Part shown: piece by piece, positions 15,026-22,506 of the stretch
How the letters are laid out: each line of letters begins with the position of its first letter
Position numbering within the stretch: position 1 is the first letter of the stretch
Assembly: GCA_045592865.1 (NCBI GenBank)
Contig: JAZNVP010000055.1
Location: 1 to 22,651 of the forward strand
Origin: RGIG9114 sp045592865
Lineage (GTDB): Bacteria > Bacillota > Clostridia > Oscillospirales > JAGBHD01
DNA length: 22,651 nt
Reading direction: 5' to 3'
Translations under genes and position numbers: made by a program
Notes under the pieces: generated by a model
What the model saw: only the letters and a program-made list of their open reading frames with translations
Told to the model about the DNA's origin: nothing
The model's database searches: none

Positions 15026-16201
15026 TTACAGAGCCATTATCTCATTATAAAATTCTAAATACTTCTCGTAATTTTTTTCTTTTTCGAATTCGTTTTTAAC
15101 GTAATCACGAACCGCCTCGGAATAAAAGCCTTTCCCCTTCGCTTTTATATCCTTAACCTTCGAAATTAAAGCGTCAATATCCCCCGTCGAAACCGCAAAA
15201 AGTTCTCTGTCGGGCACCGTTTCGGTAGTGCCGGTGTTACTGTAAGTCACAACAGGAACCCCCGAGCTTTCGGCTTCAAGGTTAACGGTGGGGAGAGAAT
15301 CCTCCCTCGTGCAGTTAACGAAAACGTCGGCAGAAGAATAGATTTTTGCAAGTTCTTTCTGGCTTTTCGTGTAAGCGGCGGTGGTAACGTTTGAGGGAAG
15401 CCCTTCTACCCTATCAGAACCGAAAAGCACTATCTTATCCTCCGAAAAAGCCTCCGATAACTTCTCAAGCGCCTCTCGGTTTTCTGCCTTTAACCACTTG
15501 GTCGCAGGGCCTAAAATAACAAATCCGTCGCCGAAAAGTCTTTCCTTTGAAGACTTAAAGATCTCGGTATCGACCCCGTTGTGAATGGTCCTGACGGACT
15601 TAAATATGCTCTTTTCAGCCTCACGCGCTATCCAGGAAGAAACCCCGACGGGATAGAGATATTTAAGCTTCCCGAAGTCTCTTTTTCTGTCGTCAAAGAT
15701 CTTTGCCGAACGGTCGAAAAGATAAGCAGGAGTGTCGAGCCTCTTTTTAGGACAAGCGCCGCAACCCGTTTTAAATCTATCGCAACAAGCGGCGGTATAG
15801 TGAAAACAACCGCCCGTGAAGAACCAACAGTCGTGAAGCGTGAGCACCGTTTTTATGTCCGATTTTCCCAAAAACCGCAGGAGCAGTGGGAGGTTTATGT
15901 AGTTACTGTGCAGATTATGAAGATGCACAATATCGGGCTTTATTTTCTTTATATAGGAAATAAGCCGAGCCGTTGAAAAACGCGAAAAATACGCCTGTTC
16001 TCCGTTTATCCTGCAAAGAAGAGCGTGAAGCTTCTTACCGAGCGTGGAGCCAATTATATAAACGTTTTTATCCCCGTCTTTAGCGCTCGAAGCGGCAACA
16101 AAACTCTCAACGCCGCGCTCCTTTAAAAGCGCGTGGATATCCCTCACGATAACCCCCGTTGAGCCCACTCCGAAAACCGCATTTATCTGAAGCACCCGCA
16201 T
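15026..16201 (-). CDS. GT4-family glycosyltransferase, GT-B fold
   Basis: A retaining glycosyltransferase of 391 residues, soluble or peripheral with no transmembrane helix, expected to add a sugar from a nucleotide donor during surface-polymer synthesis. The N-terminal domain has the glycine loop NAVFGVGSTGVIVRDI (7-22), PDIVHLHNLHSNYINLPLL and a cysteine-rich stretch with HDCWFFTGGC then CGACP, seen in a subgroup of GT4 enzymes from colanic acid and capsule loci. The C-terminal domain shows FVILGPATKWLKAENREALEKL and the nucleotide-binding EDSLPTVNLEAESSGVPVV, with an acidic pair in the place of the E-x7-E motif. The ATG start has AGGGGGAT about 8 nt upstream, and the FemABX-type gene ends 12 nt before it. 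The acceptor and sugar cannot be told from sequence. Confidence 0.9.
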   Translation of the reverse strand: MRVLQINAVFGVGSTGVIVRDIHALLKERGVESFVAASSAKDGDKNVYIIGSTLGKKLHALLCRINGEQAYFSRFSTARLISYIKKIKPDIVHLHNLHSNYINLPLLLRFLGKSDIKTVLTLHDCWFFTGGCFHYTAACCDRFKTGCGACPKKRLDTPAYLFDRSAKIFDDRKRDFGKLKYLYPVGVSSWIAREAEKSIFKSVRTIHNGVDTEIFKSSKERLFGDGFVILGPATKWLKAENREALEKLSEAFSEDKIVLFGSDRVEGLPSNVTTAAYTKSQKELAKIYSSADVFVNCTREDSLPTVNLEAESSGVPVVTYSNTGTTETVPDRELFAVSTGDIDALISKVKDIKAKGKGFYSEAVRDYVKNEFEKEKNYEKYLEFYNEIMAL

Positions 16202-16213
16202 AAAGATCCCCCT

Positions 16214-17494
16214 TTACTTTCTTATTTTCCTCAACACCTTTTTAAGCGTCTTGAAAAGAGTCGGATAGAGTTTTATCCAAATAAAATATCTCACCTTGTC
16301 GAAAACGAGATGGAATTCACCCGGAAACACAATATAGTCTCCCGAAAACTTAGATTTAAAGCGGTGTATTCCATATAGTGGGTCGTCCTCTTTAGGATCG
16401 GGAATGGTTCCGAAAAAGTCCATAAATTCCATACCCGCTTCTCTGAAACGCTCGATAGCGGCATAGGTTATGGCATAGTTTGCATTCATTCCGCGAAGCA
16501 GGTCTCTGCTTCCGCCGAAAATGGTCCATCCGCGGTTCTTGGAATTCATATTAATGCCAACCGAAAGAACAATTCCGTCGGGATAAAGCTCTCTGTTTTT
16601 CTCGGCTTCCTCTTTGAGCTTTGTGAGCCTTGCAAGTTTCTCCTCAGACTGTTTCACCGCCGTTTCCGCCTTAGCGGTCGGCTTTTCAGAAAGCCTTACT
16701 CTTGCCGACTCCAAATCCTTTTCGGCAGCTTCGATCTGCCCTTTAAGAGAAGAAAGATGCTTCTCGGGGTTATATTTCGACATTAAAAGTTCGCAAAGAC
16801 CCCTCGGCTTTAAAATATTATAAACCCTCTTATAGTAGTCCATACGGTTCTCGATAAAACCGTCTCTCAGAGCGGTTTCTTTCATGATCTCTTCAAAGGT
16901 CTCAAAATCGTCCGACGGGAAAACCTCAATGCAGTTCTCTTCCGACTGCCTTATCGCCTTTTTGCAGAAACGGTCGAAGGAGCCGAAAACCTCATCCTTG
17001 GTTCCCTTTAAGGAAAGACGGAAGGTGCATCTGGGCTGACTGCCGTCAAATCCCTTGGTAAAACCGCGGTGCTTAAACCCAAGCGACTCCATTTTCTCCA
17101 CAAACCCGTCGGGCGCCTTTATTTCATTTTCATATTTATCAAGAACCCTAAAGTAATAATCGGGGTCAATTAAAAGGTAAACCGCCCTTTTGTTCTTTAA
17201 ATACTCCTTTATCTTCTCGGTAAAGGCAGATAGGAGCTCTTCATTATCATAGTCAACAACAAAGCCTCTCGGGGCATAATAAAGATAACCCGAAATAACG
17301 GGTATCTCTCTCCTCAGAAGCATAGCCGTTCCCGAAAGAACGCCGTCTTTAAAAAGACCGAGAAGCTCATACTCCCAGTCTCCGCCCGACTTTACCTCTC
17401 CCCAGGAGGAAAGCTGCATAAAATGTTCTTTTTTATGTCCGTTAACAAAAGAGTCGTTCTCTTCTGCCGTTATTTTTCTTAACTCGAACTCCAT
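16214..17494 (-). CDS. FemABX-family aminoacyltransferase (peptidoglycan bridge or surface peptide)
   Basis: Fem proteins transfer amino acids from aminoacyl-tRNA to a peptidoglycan precursor, working in the cytoplasm on lipid II. This 426-residue protein shows a double GNAT-like layout: FMQLSSWGEVKSG near 25-37, a YYAPRGFVVDY strand (72-82), IDPDYYFRVLD, QPRCTFRLSLKGT (153-165, matching the QPR/T-x-x-L segment of Fem proteins), a helical coiled-coil arm (about 247-301, charged heptads), then MNANYAITYAAIERFREAGMEF near the end. The arm is a hallmark of FemA-type members. The basic C-terminal tail could touch the membrane. The ATG start has ACGGAGAG upstream, 15 nt after licD. Since MurE predicts meso-DAP, the acceptor is uncertain: it may be a lysine-like bridge site or a different polymer. 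Confidence 0.87.
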   Translation of the reverse strand: MEFELRKITAEENDSFVNGHKKEHFMQLSSWGEVKSGGDWEYELLGLFKDGVLSGTAMLLRREIPVISGYLYYAPRGFVVDYDNEELLSAFTEKIKEYLKNKRAVYLLIDPDYYFRVLDKYENEIKAPDGFVEKMESLGFKHRGFTKGFDGSQPRCTFRLSLKGTKDEVFGSFDRFCKKAIRQSEENCIEVFPSDDFETFEEIMKETALRDGFIENRMDYYKRVYNILKPRGLCELLMSKYNPEKHLSSLKGQIEAAEKDLESARVRLSEKPTAKAETAVKQSEEKLARLTKLKEEAEKNRELYPDGIVLSVGINMNSKNRGWTIFGGSRDLLRGMNANYAITYAAIERFREAGMEFMDFFGTIPDPKEDDPLYGIHRFKSKFSGDYIVFPGEFHLVFDKVRYFIWIKLYPTLFKTLKKVLRKIRK

Positions 17495-17509
17495 TTAAAC
17501 TCTCCGTTT

Positions 17510-18313
17510 CTAATCTTCGAGATATTCCTCATAAGACCTCTCAAGGTCAACGATAAAGCCCTCGTGCTCCACCCTTTCGCGTTCGGGCGGCGGGGTCATA
17601 TAGTCCCCGTAAACGCTCGTCATAAAGGTGTGGTAATCGCGCGGAACGGGATAGTGCTTGTCCTCAAACTTAAGGGTGGTTAAGGGGAAAAGCCCCTCTG
17701 AAGAGATATATCCCCTCGGTTCCTCAATTATGTGCGACCAGTGTGTCGCCTTTTCCTCGCTGAAACAGGCAAACAGAGGCCAGGTCACTTTTCTCCAGAA
17801 CTTCGGCGCAAGAAGAATGATCTTCTGAAAGGTATAAAGTCCCCGTCTTCCGTTCAAGACTCTTCCGCTGAAGGAAAGCTTATAGATCATTGCCGCCTTG
17901 TTCTGAATAAAGCGCAAAAACTTATTGTTGGCAAGAGGGAAAATATGGAATATATCAAGGCTCAGACCGTGATGGATCTTATATTTCTTCCAGGGAATAT
18001 ATAGATCGGTCGTGCCGTTGGTTCTTATCTTGATAAAGGGAAGATCGTAAGGCGGATCGGTCTCCGCAGTCTGCATAAAGTAGTCAGAAGACAGTTCCTT
18101 CGGCGCGATCTCCAAAAACTTCATATAGTCCGACACAGGCATACCCAGATCAATATCATCATCCCACGGAATATAGCCCTCGTGCCTTATCGCACCGAGA
18201 AGTGTTCCGAAATCTAAAAAATAACGAAGTCCGTGCTTTTTGCAGACCCTCTCGATCTCGTGAAGCGCTTCCATCTTTTTAAGCTGCAGCTTTCTTAAAT
18301 TTTCCTTATCCAC
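17510..18313 (-). CDS. licD: LicD-family phosphotransferase
   Basis: LicD proteins belong to the nucleotidyltransferase superfamily. The best known transfer phosphocholine from CDP-choline to teichoic acids or lipooligosaccharide, others attach phospho-sugars or phospho-alcohols. The diagnostic block is clear near residues 34-62: FLDFGTLLGAIRHEG followed by PWDDDIDLGM, carrying the catalytic acids. Further along are IKIRTNGTTDLY and HGLSLDIFHIFPL. The frame can reach GTG at 18322, but that codon is part of an extended Shine-Dalgarno AAAGGGTGAT; the GTG at 18311-18313, 9 nt after AAAGG, is more likely. It leads the licD-femX-glycosyltransferase unit from a probable promoter in the gap after ktrA. 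No choline kinase or CDP-choline synthesis genes are in view, so the transferred group is unknown. Confidence 0.9.
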   Translation of the reverse strand: MDKENLRKLQLKKMEALHEIERVCKKHGLRYFLDFGTLLGAIRHEGYIPWDDDIDLGMPVSDYMKFLEIAPKELSSDYFMQTAETDPPYDLPFIKIRTNGTTDLYIPWKKYKIHHGLSLDIFHIFPLANNKFLRFIQNKAAMIYKLSFSGRVLNGRRGLYTFQKIILLAPKFWRKVTWPLFACFSEEKATHWSHIIEEPRGYISSEGLFPLTTLKFEDKHYPVPRDYHTFMTSVYGDYMTPPPERERVEHEGFIVDLERSYEEYLED

Positions 18314-18349
18314 CGAAATCACCCTTTAAAATTATTATCCGTTTTAATC

Positions 18350-18378
18350 ATTTTATCACAAACTAAGCCTTCCATCAA
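18350..18378 (-). promoter_or_regulatory. Possible promoter of licD
   Basis: Minus-strand TTGATG (18373-18378), a 17-nt spacer and TAAAAT (18350-18355) fit a sigma-A promoter in the gap between the potassium genes and licD. The -35 begins right after the ktrA stop codon. No terminator hairpin is visible in this gap, so read-through from the potassium operon is also possible. Confidence 0.5.
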
Positions 18379-18379
18379 G

Positions 18380-19033
18380 TCAGTCGCCGAGCCTTGACAG
18401 CTTCTCGGTATCGGCAACAACGATAATCTTCATATCCCTGTCCAAAACTGTATCAGGTGAAATCTCAAGGCTTATCTTATCATTCTTTTTAACAGCGATA
18501 ATGTTGATAGAATACTTTTTTCTGAGGTTAAGGTCTATAAGGCTTTTACCGACCCATTCATCCTTCACGTTCATCTCAACCATAGAAACATTCTTGGAAA
18601 GCTCAACCGCATCAATAAATCCCGAACTTGCAAGATTCTTAGCAAGTCTTACCCCCGATTCGTGCTCAGGAACAACCACCCTGTCAGCACCAACCCGAAG
18701 CAGAATTTTTTCATGCATTCTGGATGCGCATTTAACAATGACGTTTTCGACCCCCGCTTCTTTGCAGAGAGTTGTCGCCATAACGGTTGCCTCGAAGCTG
18801 TCCGCCATTGCTATAATAACAACGTCAAAATTAGAGATACCAAGCGCCTTAAGGGTCTCTCTTTCGGTTACGTCGGCGCATTTGCAAAGCGGAATAACCT
18901 CGCTCATTTCATTAACGATATTCATATCACTGTCAACCGCAAGCACCTCAAGCCCGTTCGCAACAAGCTCAGTAGCAACGGAAGCTCCGTATTTGCCAAG
19001 TCCAAAAACTGCATAGGATTTATGAATACTCAT
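18380..19033 (-). CDS. ktrA: Potassium uptake regulatory subunit, TrkA/KtrA family (RCK)
   Basis: A cytoplasmic gating protein that binds nucleotide and controls the TrkH/KtrB channel-like subunit. The 217-residue length with one RCK_N plus one RCK_C domain fits KtrA rather than the doubled TrkA of E. coli. The Rossmann motif AVFGLGKYGASVA lies at about 8-20 with the acidic end of the second strand at LAVDSD (31-36). RCK_N continues through VVIIAMADSFEATVMAT and VVPEHESGVRLA. The RCK_C domain starts around VSMVEMNVKDEWVGKSL and ends with MKIIVVADTEKL. KtrA RCK_C domains are known c-di-AMP targets in Bacillota, which cannot be confirmed here. The ATG start has AAGGAGAGG upstream, and the trkH stop is 12 nt before it. 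Confidence 0.95.
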   Translation of the reverse strand: MSIHKSYAVFGLGKYGASVATELVANGLEVLAVDSDMNIVNEMSEVIPLCKCADVTERETLKALGISNFDVVIIAMADSFEATVMATTLCKEAGVENVIVKCASRMHEKILLRVGADRVVVPEHESGVRLAKNLASSGFIDAVELSKNVSMVEMNVKDEWVGKSLIDLNLRKKYSINIIAVKKNDKISLEISPDTVLDRDMKIIVVADTEKLSRLGD

Positions 19034-19045
19034 TTTAACCTCTCC

Positions 19046-20404
19046 TTAACCCACGCTTATATCCTCAGAAGGATTCTTAACCGTGTTTTCATTTTTATTC
19101 TTAATATGGAAAGCAAAAACCAAAGAAAGCGGACCTATTCGTCCAATATACATCGTCAGTATGATTATAGTTTTTCCTATATCGTTAAGATAAGGAGTAA
19201 TTCCCCTTGTCAGTCCTACCGTCGCCACTGCACTGACCGACTCATAAGCAATATCAAGAAACTCTAAATCCGTAAAGGCCGTGAGCAGTATCGACGAAAA
19301 CGCCGCCGCAAAAAAGAACACAAGCGCCACAGTTACCGCCTTTTTAACGACCTTCTGCGGTATATTACGGTTAAACGCCGCAACCTCTTCTTTGTTTTTA
19401 ATAACAGATATCGCCTCTAAAACGAGAACCCCTGCCGTTACAGTTTTCATTCCACCCGCCGTTGAAACAGGTGAGCCGCCTATAAGCATAAGTATCATCG
19501 ATAAAAGCGAACTCGAATCGGTAAGGTTCTCTTGAGGAATAGTTGCAAACCCCGCCGTTCTGGTTGTCACCGATTGGAAAAACGACACCTGAAGCTTATC
19601 GAAAAGCCCCATTCCACCGATCGTTTTTGGGTTGTTATATTCAAAAATAAATATCAACGCCGTTCCCGAAACGATAAGGCTCAGCGTTATAAAAATTGCA
19701 AGTTTGCTGTGAAGGCTTAATCCCTTAAAGCATTTTAGCCCTCGTTTCTTGAGATTTCTTAGCGCATCAAGAACGTCCCACCAAACGACAAATCCGATAC
19801 CGCCCAGAATTATTAGCGCAGCCGTTACCCCGTTAACAACAGGATTTGTAGCGTAATCCATTAAACTATTGGTTCCTATAACGTCAATCCCTGCGTTGCA
19901 AAACGCCGAAACTGCATTAAAGACAGATATCCATATTCCCCTGACGCCAAAATCCGAAACAAAAACAGGCATATAGAGAAGAGCTCCCGTCAACTGAACC
20001 AAGAGGGTGCCCACTACGACCTTTTTAACAAACCTGACTATACCCGAAAGAGAATTAAGGTTAAAGGCGTCCTGAATCAATATCCTGTTGGCAATACCGA
20101 GTTTCCTTTTCAATATAACCATAAAAGCAGTTATAACAGTTATAAATCCAAGTCCGCCGATCTCAATGAGGAGCAATATAACCGTCTGCCCAAAATAAGA
20201 AAAGGTCTCCGCAACGGGCACAGTTACAAGCCCCGTTACGCAGGTTGCCGTAACAGCGGTGAAAAGCGAATCAATATACCTTATCCCTTCACCGTCTTTA
20301 GTGCTTATCGGAAGGGATAGCAGGACGCTTCCAACAAGAATAACCAACAAAAAACTCACAAGCACGGTCTGGGTCGTTGAAAGCGAAAACCGTTTTTTCT
20401 TCAC
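19046..20404 (-). CDS. ktrB: Potassium uptake membrane subunit, TrkH/KtrB family
   Basis: A 452-residue K+ translocating subunit built of four M1-P-M2 repeats. Each pore loop carries its conserved glycine: TATCVTGLVTV, SAFCNAGIDVIG, SVTTRTAGFATI and SAVATVGLTRGI. The N-terminus is short and basic before the first helix. The start is GTG at 20402-20404, with GAAGG about 8 nt upstream. The next gene encodes the RCK partner, so the pair forms a Ktr-type system. The family splits into TrkH and KtrB; pairing with a short single-RCK subunit favours KtrB. It is driven by its own promoter and is divergent from the ZIP transporter gene. Confidence 0.95.
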   Translation of the reverse strand: MKKKRFSLSTTQTVLVSFLLVILVGSVLLSLPISTKDGEGIRYIDSLFTAVTATCVTGLVTVPVAETFSYFGQTVILLLIEIGGLGFITVITAFMVILKRKLGIANRILIQDAFNLNSLSGIVRFVKKVVVGTLLVQLTGALLYMPVFVSDFGVRGIWISVFNAVSAFCNAGIDVIGTNSLMDYATNPVVNGVTAALIILGGIGFVVWWDVLDALRNLKKRGLKCFKGLSLHSKLAIFITLSLIVSGTALIFIFEYNNPKTIGGMGLFDKLQVSFFQSVTTRTAGFATIPQENLTDSSSLLSMILMLIGGSPVSTAGGMKTVTAGVLVLEAISVIKNKEEVAAFNRNIPQKVVKKAVTVALVFFFAAAFSSILLTAFTDLEFLDIAYESVSAVATVGLTRGITPYLNDIGKTIIILTMYIGRIGPLSLVFAFHIKNKNENTVKNPSEDISVG

Positions 20405-20436
20405 ATAATTACCTTCTTTTTTAGTGCTTTAGATAA

Positions 20437-20465
20437 ATATTACCATAGTATATAAAAAAAATCAA
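20437..20465 (-). promoter_or_regulatory. Probable promoter of the ktrB-ktrA operon
   Basis: Minus-strand TTGATT (20460-20465), a 17-nt spacer and TAATAT (20437-20442), with TGG directly before the -10 as in extended -10 promoters. The leader to the GTG start is about 25-30 nt, too short for a riboswitch such as the c-di-AMP type. Confidence 0.75.
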
Positions 20466-20502
20466 TAAATTTGCCGTTTACCTCTTTTCTGTCAGGCGAA
20501 TT

Positions 20503-20513
20503 TATGGTATAAT
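20503..20513 (+). promoter_or_regulatory. Probable extended -10 promoter of the ZIP-flavodiiron operon
   Basis: TATGGTATAAT gives a perfect TATAAT (20508-20513) with the TGn extension (20505-20507). The -35 region at 17-nt distance (TTTTCT, 20485-20490) is poor, which is usual for extended -10 promoters. The leader to the start codon is about 25 nt. Confidence 0.75.
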
Positions 20514-20545
20514 AGCCCCATCCTTAAACAAAAAGGAGAATGAAA

Positions 20546-21304
20546 ATGAAAATAGTTTTTTTGACCGCCATCGGCGTTGGCGCCGCATCGGTCATAGGTG
20601 CGCTCATTGGTTTCATATTTAAAAAAATGAGCCATAAAATGAGCGATATTATCCTCTCTTTCGCGGCAGGCGTTATGCTTTCGGCGGCAGTTTTAGGGCT
20701 TATAATTCCCTCTCTTGAATATGGCGGCAAATTTTCCCTATTGGTTACGGTCGCAGGAATTTTCTGCGGTGCTCTGTGCGTTAACCTGATCGATAAAATA
20801 GTTCCCCATCTTCACAAACTAACCGGTGCCGACTCGGAAGCCCACCCCGAAAAGAGCGAAAAGCTCAATAAGGTGCTTCTGTTCGTCATTGCGATCGCTA
20901 TCCATAATCTCCCCGAAGGCATCGCCGCAGGTGTCGGCTTCGGAACGGGAAACACGGGTGAGGCAATTCTAATTGCAGGCGGCATCGCGCTTCAGAATAT
21001 CCCCGAAGGAATGGTTATAATCGCACCAATGCTGATGTCGGGTATAAGCGCAAAGAGAACCTTCCTCATCGCCGTTATGACGGGGGTTATCGAGGTTATA
21101 GGAACATTACTCGGCTACTTTGCAGTAAGCATCTCTTCGGCGGTGCTTCCCTTTGCTCTTGCCTTCGCAGGCGGAACAATGCTCTACGTTATAAGCGACG
21201 AAATGATTCCCGAAACCCACGCCCACGGAAGTGAGCGAGGCGCGACCTACGCCCTATTAGTCGGCTTTTCGGTAATGCTTATTTTCGATACTTTACTTGG
21301 ATAA
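20546..21304 (+). CDS. ZIP-family divalent metal transporter
   Basis: An integral membrane transporter importing zinc or other divalent metals. With the start chosen it has 252 residues and about eight hydrophobic helices. The metal-binding helices are clear: AIAIHNLPEGIAAGVGFG in the fourth and GGIALQNIPEGMVIIAPM in the fifth, with the H-N-x-P-E-G and Q-N-x-P-E-G signatures. A histidine/acid-rich loop (HLHKLTGADSEAHPEKSEK) links helices 3 and 4. An in-frame ATG at 20540 is only 1 nt from GGAG (20535-20538); the ATG at 20546, 7 nt away, is the better start. It shares a leader layout with the flavodiiron gene behind it, whose ribosome site directly follows its stop. Metal choice cannot be read from sequence; the family includes zinc and iron importers. 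Confidence 0.93.
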   Translation: MKIVFLTAIGVGAASVIGALIGFIFKKMSHKMSDIILSFAAGVMLSAAVLGLIIPSLEYGGKFSLLVTVAGIFCGALCVNLIDKIVPHLHKLTGADSEAHPEKSEKLNKVLLFVIAIAIHNLPEGIAAGVGFGTGNTGEAILIAGGIALQNIPEGMVIIAPMLMSGISAKRTFLIAVMTGVIEVIGTLLGYFAVSISSAVLPFALAFAGGTMLYVISDEMIPETHAHGSERGATYALLVGFSVMLIFDTLLG

Positions 21305-21317
21305 AAGGAGAATAAAA

Positions 21318-22463
21318 ATGCTTAGTGAAAACATCAAATACGTCGGCGTTAACGACCGTAAAATAGACCTTTTTGAAGGTCAGTATGAGGTTCCGAACGG
21401 AATGAGTTATAACTCTTACGTTTTAGTCGACGAAAAGATCGCCGTTTTCGATACGGTTGACGGTGCCTTTAAGGACGAATGGCTCACAAATCTCGACGGT
21501 GCTTTAAACGGGAAACAGCCCGACTATCTCATAGTTCAGCATATGGAGCCCGACCATTCGGCAAACATTAAGGTTTTTGCGGACAGGTTCCCCGATGCAA
21601 AAATAGTTGCAACCGACAAGGCATTTTCGATGATGGAGAAATTCTTTGAAAACGGTTTTGAAGACCGCAGAGTAGTCGTTAAAGACGGGGACTCACTCTC
21701 CCTCGGCTCCCACGTGCTTAACTTCTTCACAGCGCCGATGGTCCATTGGCCCGAAGTAACCTTCGTTTACGAAGAAACCGAAAAGATCCTCTTCTCTGCC
21801 GACGGATTCGGCAAATTCGGTGCCCTCGACTGTGACGAGGACTGGGCTTGTGAAGCCAGAAGATACTATTTCGGCATCGTCGGAAAATACGGGGCTCAGG
21901 TCCAGGCAGTCCTTAAAAAACTCGCAGGAAAAGAGATAAACGCCATTTGTGCTCTCCACGGTCCCGTTCTGACGGAAAACCTCGGTTATTATATAAACCT
22001 TTATAACACCTGGTCTTCTTATGAACCCGAGTCCGAGGGCGTTCTCATAGCCTACACCAGCGTTTACGGTAACACCAAAAAAGCGGCAACCCTCTTGGAC
22101 GAAGAACTGAAAGCGAAAGGAATAAAATCAGTCCTATGCGATCTTGCAAGAAGCGATATGGCAGAAGCGGTCGAGGACGCTTTCCGTTATGATAAACTCG
22201 TCCTCGCAACCACCACCTATAACGGAGAACTCTTCCCCTTTATGAGAATATTTATAAACGAGCTTTTAGAGCGCGGCTATAAAAAGCGCACGGTCGGAAT
22301 TATAGAAAACGGCTCCTGGGCACCGACTGCCGCAAGGGTGATAAAGAAGATGTTCGAAAACTCAAAGGATATAACCTTTATAGACCCCGTTGTTACAATT
22401 CATTCGGCAGTTAAAGAGGAAAATATAAGCGAAATAAAATCCCTCGCCGAATCCCTTAAATAG
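21318..22463 (+). CDS. fprA: A-type flavodiiron protein (FprA-like O2/NO reductase)
   Basis: A cytoplasmic enzyme that reduces O2 to water or NO to N2O, protecting anaerobes. The 381 residues hold two domains. The N-terminal metallo-beta-lactamase-like domain (about 1-235) has the diiron ligands: HMEPDH at 75-80, H143 in VHWPEV, D162 in LFSADGFG and H214 in ALHGP. The C-terminal flavodoxin domain starts near 242 with the FMN phosphate loop TSVYGNT (247-253). There is no rubredoxin or reductase fusion, so it needs an external electron donor. The frame reaches a TTG at 21297, but GGAG (21307-21310) lies inside that extension, 7 nt before the ATG at 21318, which is the real start. It is 13 nt behind the ZIP gene and ends just before a strong terminator. 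Confidence 0.95.
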   Translation: MLSENIKYVGVNDRKIDLFEGQYEVPNGMSYNSYVLVDEKIAVFDTVDGAFKDEWLTNLDGALNGKQPDYLIVQHMEPDHSANIKVFADRFPDAKIVATDKAFSMMEKFFENGFEDRRVVVKDGDSLSLGSHVLNFFTAPMVHWPEVTFVYEETEKILFSADGFGKFGALDCDEDWACEARRYYFGIVGKYGAQVQAVLKKLAGKEINAICALHGPVLTENLGYYINLYNTWSSYEPESEGVLIAYTSVYGNTKKAATLLDEELKAKGIKSVLCDLARSDMAEAVEDAFRYDKLVLATTTYNGELFPFMRIFINELLERGYKKRTVGIIENGSWAPTAARVIKKMFENSKDITFIDPVVTIHSAVKEENISEIKSLAESLK

Positions 22464-22506
22464 ACAAAAAAAGACCGTCCCGTCTGGGTCGGTTCTTTTT
22501 TTGTCT
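22462..22506 (+). terminator. Long hairpin terminator after the flavodiiron gene
   Basis: AGACAAAAAAAGA (22462-22474) pairs perfectly with TCTTTTTTTGTCT (22494-22506). Inside, CCG pairs with CGG and CCC with GGG around a GTCT loop, with one bulged T and one T-T mismatch. The T7 run within the right arm gives the U-tract. The A7 run opposite means it could also stop transcription on the minus strand. It overlaps the fprA stop codon. Confidence 0.88.

Noticed and set aside
18662..19267. Plus-strand ORF of 201 codons antisense to ktrA and the end of ktrB
   Set aside because: It spans two clear genes on the other strand and contains no recognisable domain; treated as a frame shadow.
20405..20436. 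Riboswitch (for example of the c-di-AMP type) ahead of the potassium genes
   Set aside because: The leader is only about 25-30 nt, far too short, and no hairpin is seen.
21297..21317. TTG at 21297 as the start of the flavodiiron gene, overlapping the ZIP gene
   Set aside because: The extension contains the GGAG site for the ATG at 21318, and FprA proteins normally begin close to that ATG.
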